In this document: positions 6,540-8,403 of the stretch, piece by piece | How positions within the stretch are numbered: the first letter of the stretch is position 1 | Layout of the letters: every line of letters starts with the position of its first letter | Source of the DNA: Pleurocapsa sp. MO_226.B13 | GTDB taxonomy: Bacteria; Cyanobacteriota; Cyanobacteriia; Cyanobacteriales; Xenococcaceae | Reading direction: 5' to 3' | NCBI GenBank assembly: GCA_030064795.1 | Contig: JASJEI010000469.1 | Span: 1 to 8,403 of the forward strand | Length of the DNA stretch: 8,403 bases | Translations under genes and position numbers: made by a program | Notes under the pieces: generated by a model | Database searches by the model: none | What the model was told of the DNA's origin: nothing | What the model saw: only the letters and a program-made list of their open reading frames with translations

Positions 6540-7787
6540 TTAATAGTTACTTTTTAGAGTTTGAATCGCGCTTAAAATGCGATCGCCATATTTTTCCCAG
6601 GTGAATTCTTCGGCGCGTTGACGGGCATTGCGGGACATTTGCTGACGTAAGGAGCGATCGCTCAATAGTCGTTCGATGCGCTCTGCTAAAGCTTCGGCAT
6701 CGCGGATAGGTACGATAAAGCCATCAATACCATCTCTAACTACCGAACCACAGTTGGGAGTAGTAATTACGGGCAAACCACAAGACATCGCTTCGAGATG
6801 AACTAAACCAAAGCTTTCAGATAAAGTAGGTAAAACAAAAATATCGGCACTGAGAAATTCTTTAATTACTTCCGAACGAGGCACTTGACCGATATAGTCT
6901 GGCCCTTGAAATTCGGGTCTATTGATGACCTCTGGGTTGTAGGGCCCAACTACTCGAACCTGAAAGTTTGTCAGTCGCCCTTGCAAAATTCTAGTCGCTG
7001 CTGCTAAATAATGATTGCCCTTGCGCAAACCGACCGAACCGACAAATAGAATGCGCCCTGGTATCGGCTGTGGTTGATGGTCAAACCAAGTGCGATCGAT
7101 ACCGTAGGGTACTGAAGCAATACGCTGAGGATCGCCACCCAGATTGATTATTTCCTCCGTGACAAATTGTGAAGCCGATAAGATTAAATCAGACATTTCC
7201 CACTGTTGACGATCTCGAAGAATTCCCTTTTCTACCTCTGCTTGGGAAACTTGGCTTTCGATACCTGGAAACAAGGCTCTTTCTTCTCTGAGGATCCGAC
7301 CGACGCTAGGACTAATTATTTGTTCGTGGACAACCGCCAAACCTGCTGCTTTGGCTTGACGAATTAGCTCTAGGTCGGAATTAATAAAGCTATAAATAGC
7401 ATTACCATTGAGAAATCGATCTTTAATAATCTGCCGTCGCAGTTTACTTTCTGTGTCAACTGAGGGCAAGATCGACCTAGTTGTTTGTGGTAGTAATTTT
7501 AAAATGCTTTCCAAAATAGCAGTAATTGGAACACAAGTAACCGCCGAACTGGAGACTTCTGGAGGCAGCTGACGACCTAATAAACGTTTGATTGCTTTAG
7601 GACGCAACCCGATAGGTAGGGTACGGTCTAAAATTTTAGTGATACCGATGTTACCGCAGATATCGGTATACAAGTGTTCCAGCATGTTAGCTCTTGCCAA
7701 CAAAACTGGAACCGCGTAGTGCATTCGCGCTCCCATTTGCAGCACGATAAAACGCAGTGAGGATCTATTTAACTGGGATGGGGTCAT
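6540..7787 (-). CDS. GT4-family glycosyltransferase
   Basis: This 415-residue GT-B enzyme has a long N-terminal acceptor half, LRFIVLQMGARMHYAVPVLL (11-30) then LEHLYTDICG (36-45), a pattern I associate with a GT4 subgroup in bacterial surface-polysaccharide clusters. The donor half contains ILFVGSVGLRKGNHYL (246-261, K256 likely near the donor phosphates), SADIFVLPTLSESFGLVHLEAMSCGLP (313-339) with the GT4 E324/E332 pair, and a C-terminal helix ending EEFTWEKYGDRIL. Donor and acceptor sugars are unknown. The start is well supported: AGAGGAG lies 7 nt before the ATG, and the first 23 bp overlap the end of the upstream GT4 gene, which suggests coupled translation. The polymerase gene follows after 15 bp. 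Confidence 0.92.
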   Translation of the reverse strand: MTPSQLNRSSLRFIVLQMGARMHYAVPVLLARANMLEHLYTDICGNIGITKILDRTLPIGLRPKAIKRLLGRQLPPEVSSSAVTCVPITAILESILKLLPQTTRSILPSVDTESKLRRQIIKDRFLNGNAIYSFINSDLELIRQAKAAGLAVVHEQIISPSVGRILREERALFPGIESQVSQAEVEKGILRDRQQWEMSDLILSASQFVTEEIINLGGDPQRIASVPYGIDRTWFDHQPQPIPGRILFVGSVGLRKGNHYLAAATRILQGRLTNFQVRVVGPYNPEVINRPEFQGPDYIGQVPRSEVIKEFLSADIFVLPTLSESFGLVHLEAMSCGLPVITTPNCGSVVRDGIDGFIVPIRDAEALAERIERLLSDRSLRQQMSRNARQRAEEFTWEKYGDRILSAIQTLKSNY

Positions 7788-8403
7788 ACAAAAACTCCTC
7801 TGAACCTTGCCAGACTTGAATAAATTTATGCACGGTATTAGCCCACGAAAACTCCTCAGCGCGATCGCTAACTCGTTGACGTAATTGCCAATAAGAATCG
7901 GGTTGAATTACAAAAGACTCTAAAAGATTGGCTACCGTTTCTGGAGTACTGTCTAAATCGAATAAATAACCCAGTCCTTCAGGGATTCCGTCTGGTATAC
8001 CACCTGCATTAGCACCTAATACTGGTACTCCTAAACGCAGAGATTCTAAGATTGATTGACCTTGCCCTTCTACGCTGGAAAACAAGCAGCCGAAGTGAAA
8101 CGATCGCACGAGTTTGATAAATCTTTTCATCTCTTTTTGCTTGTTAATAAAGCCAATTGATTTTAGTAATGGATGAACGGGCAAATCTTGAGGATGAGGT
8201 CCAATTACTACTACCTCAACGGCAATATTTTTTTGAGCTAAAACTTCTGCCACCTGAAGCAAAAATGACAGTCTTTTTCTTTGCCAATCCTGACCAATAA
8301 AGCCGAGGCGAAGGGGATTTAGCGGAGAAACAGAATTGAAATTTGTCGGTTCGATTAAATTTTCATCAATACTAGCCCCAGGTAAAACTACATGGACTTT
8401 GCG
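7765..8403 (-). CDS. GT4-family glycosyltransferase, 3' part (gene continues past the window)
   Basis: The frame is open to the last base, giving 212 residues that form the C-terminal donor-binding half of a GT4 enzyme; the start and the acceptor half lie to the right of the window. From the edge it reads RKVHVVLPGASIDENL, then LRLGFIGQDWQRKRLSFLLQ, the usual entry to the second Rossmann domain with the Arg/Lys phosphate contacts. SSVEGQGQSILESLRLGVPVLG carries the E-x7-E pair of the family, and GIPDGI the loop after it. A TTG at 8262 could be read as a start, but it falls inside this conserved motif (the Leu of FLLQ), so it is not one. The 3' end overlaps the next GT4 gene by 23 bp, placing this first in the visible operon. 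Confidence 0.92.
   Translation of the reverse strand, partial: RKVHVVLPGASIDENLIEPTNFNSVSPLNPLRLGFIGQDWQRKRLSFLLQVAEVLAQKNIAVEVVVIGPHPQDLPVHPLLKSIGFINKQKEMKRFIKLVRSFHFGCLFSSVEGQGQSILESLRLGVPVLGANAGGIPDGIPEGLGYLFDLDSTPETVANLLESFVIQPDSYWQLRQRVSDRAEEFSWANTVHKFIQVWQGSEEFLYDPIPVK
7795..7801 (-). promoter_or_regulatory. Shine-Dalgarno AGAGGAG before the second GT4 gene
   Basis: On the minus strand AGAGGAG is followed by 7 nt (TTTTTGT) and the ATG at 7787. It lies inside the coding region of the preceding GT4 gene, so the overlap carries its own ribosome binding site. It is the only clear Shine-Dalgarno among the starts in this window and fixes that start. Confidence 0.75.

Larger units (their letters stand above)
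1329..7868. repeat. Dispersed HIP1 octamers (GCGATCGC)
   Basis: GCGATCGC occurs at 1329, 2268, 2392, 2958, 3948, 4235, 4664, 5133, 6481, 6579, 6654 and 7861 (first base of each), about one per 0.7 kb of the whole window and all inside genes. HIP1 is strongly over-represented in many cyanobacterial genomes, so its presence in every complete gene argues that they are long-resident cyanobacterial DNA. None occurs in the first 1.3 kb, including the MITE-like segment. Confidence 0.85.

Noticed and set aside
8260..8262. TTG as a start codon for the rightmost GT4 gene
   Set aside because: The frame is open for 47 further codons to the window edge and those codons encode the conserved FIGQDWQRKR segment, so this TTG is an internal Leu.

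Overview
The window looks like cyanobacterial chromosome. The octamer GCGATCGC (HIP1) occurs about a dozen times in 8.4 kb, the intergenic DNA is AT-rich with heptanucleotide tandem repeats, and the proteins have a cyanobacterial flavour (Ser/Thr kinase-like receptor, GT4 enzymes, Wzy-like polymerase). Large REP-like palindromes built on CCCTAAAGGA suggest a repeat-rich genome, perhaps Pleurocapsales or a relative. That placement is a guess.

Layout. Bases 1-556 contain no gene. They hold four tandem copies of TTTTGAA, then a 260-bp segment bounded by perfect 17-bp inverted repeats with TA at each tip (a MITE-like element) and nested palindromes inside it, then a short leader with a consensus -10 box. 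Two plus-strand genes follow. The first (557-2107) is a membrane-anchored kinase-fold protein whose catalytic Asp, DFG Asp and glycine loop are all replaced, so it is a probable pseudokinase with an extracytoplasmic C-terminal domain. The second (2184-2699) is a small exported GH73-type peptidoglycan hydrolase.

From 2774 to the right edge, five genes lie head to tail on the minus strand in a tight array (23-bp overlap, 15-bp gap, 14-bp overlap, 45-bp gap). In transcription order they are a GT4 glycosyltransferase cut by the window edge, a second GT4, a polytopic Wzy-type polysaccharide polymerase, a third GT4 and a fourth GT4. This is the downstream part of an exopolysaccharide, capsule or O-antigen operon. 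The GT4 enzymes would build a lipid-linked repeat unit on the cytoplasmic face and the polymerase would join units on the periplasmic face. No initiating sugar-phosphate transferase, flippase or export (Wza/Wzc) gene is in view; they may lie to the right.

The plus-strand pair converges on the polysaccharide operon with only 74 bp between the stop codons. Both units concern the cell envelope, but a functional link is only inferred. I see no RNA gene, CRISPR array or complete transposase gene. The most unusual items are the doubly inactivated kinase and the MITE-like element upstream of it.
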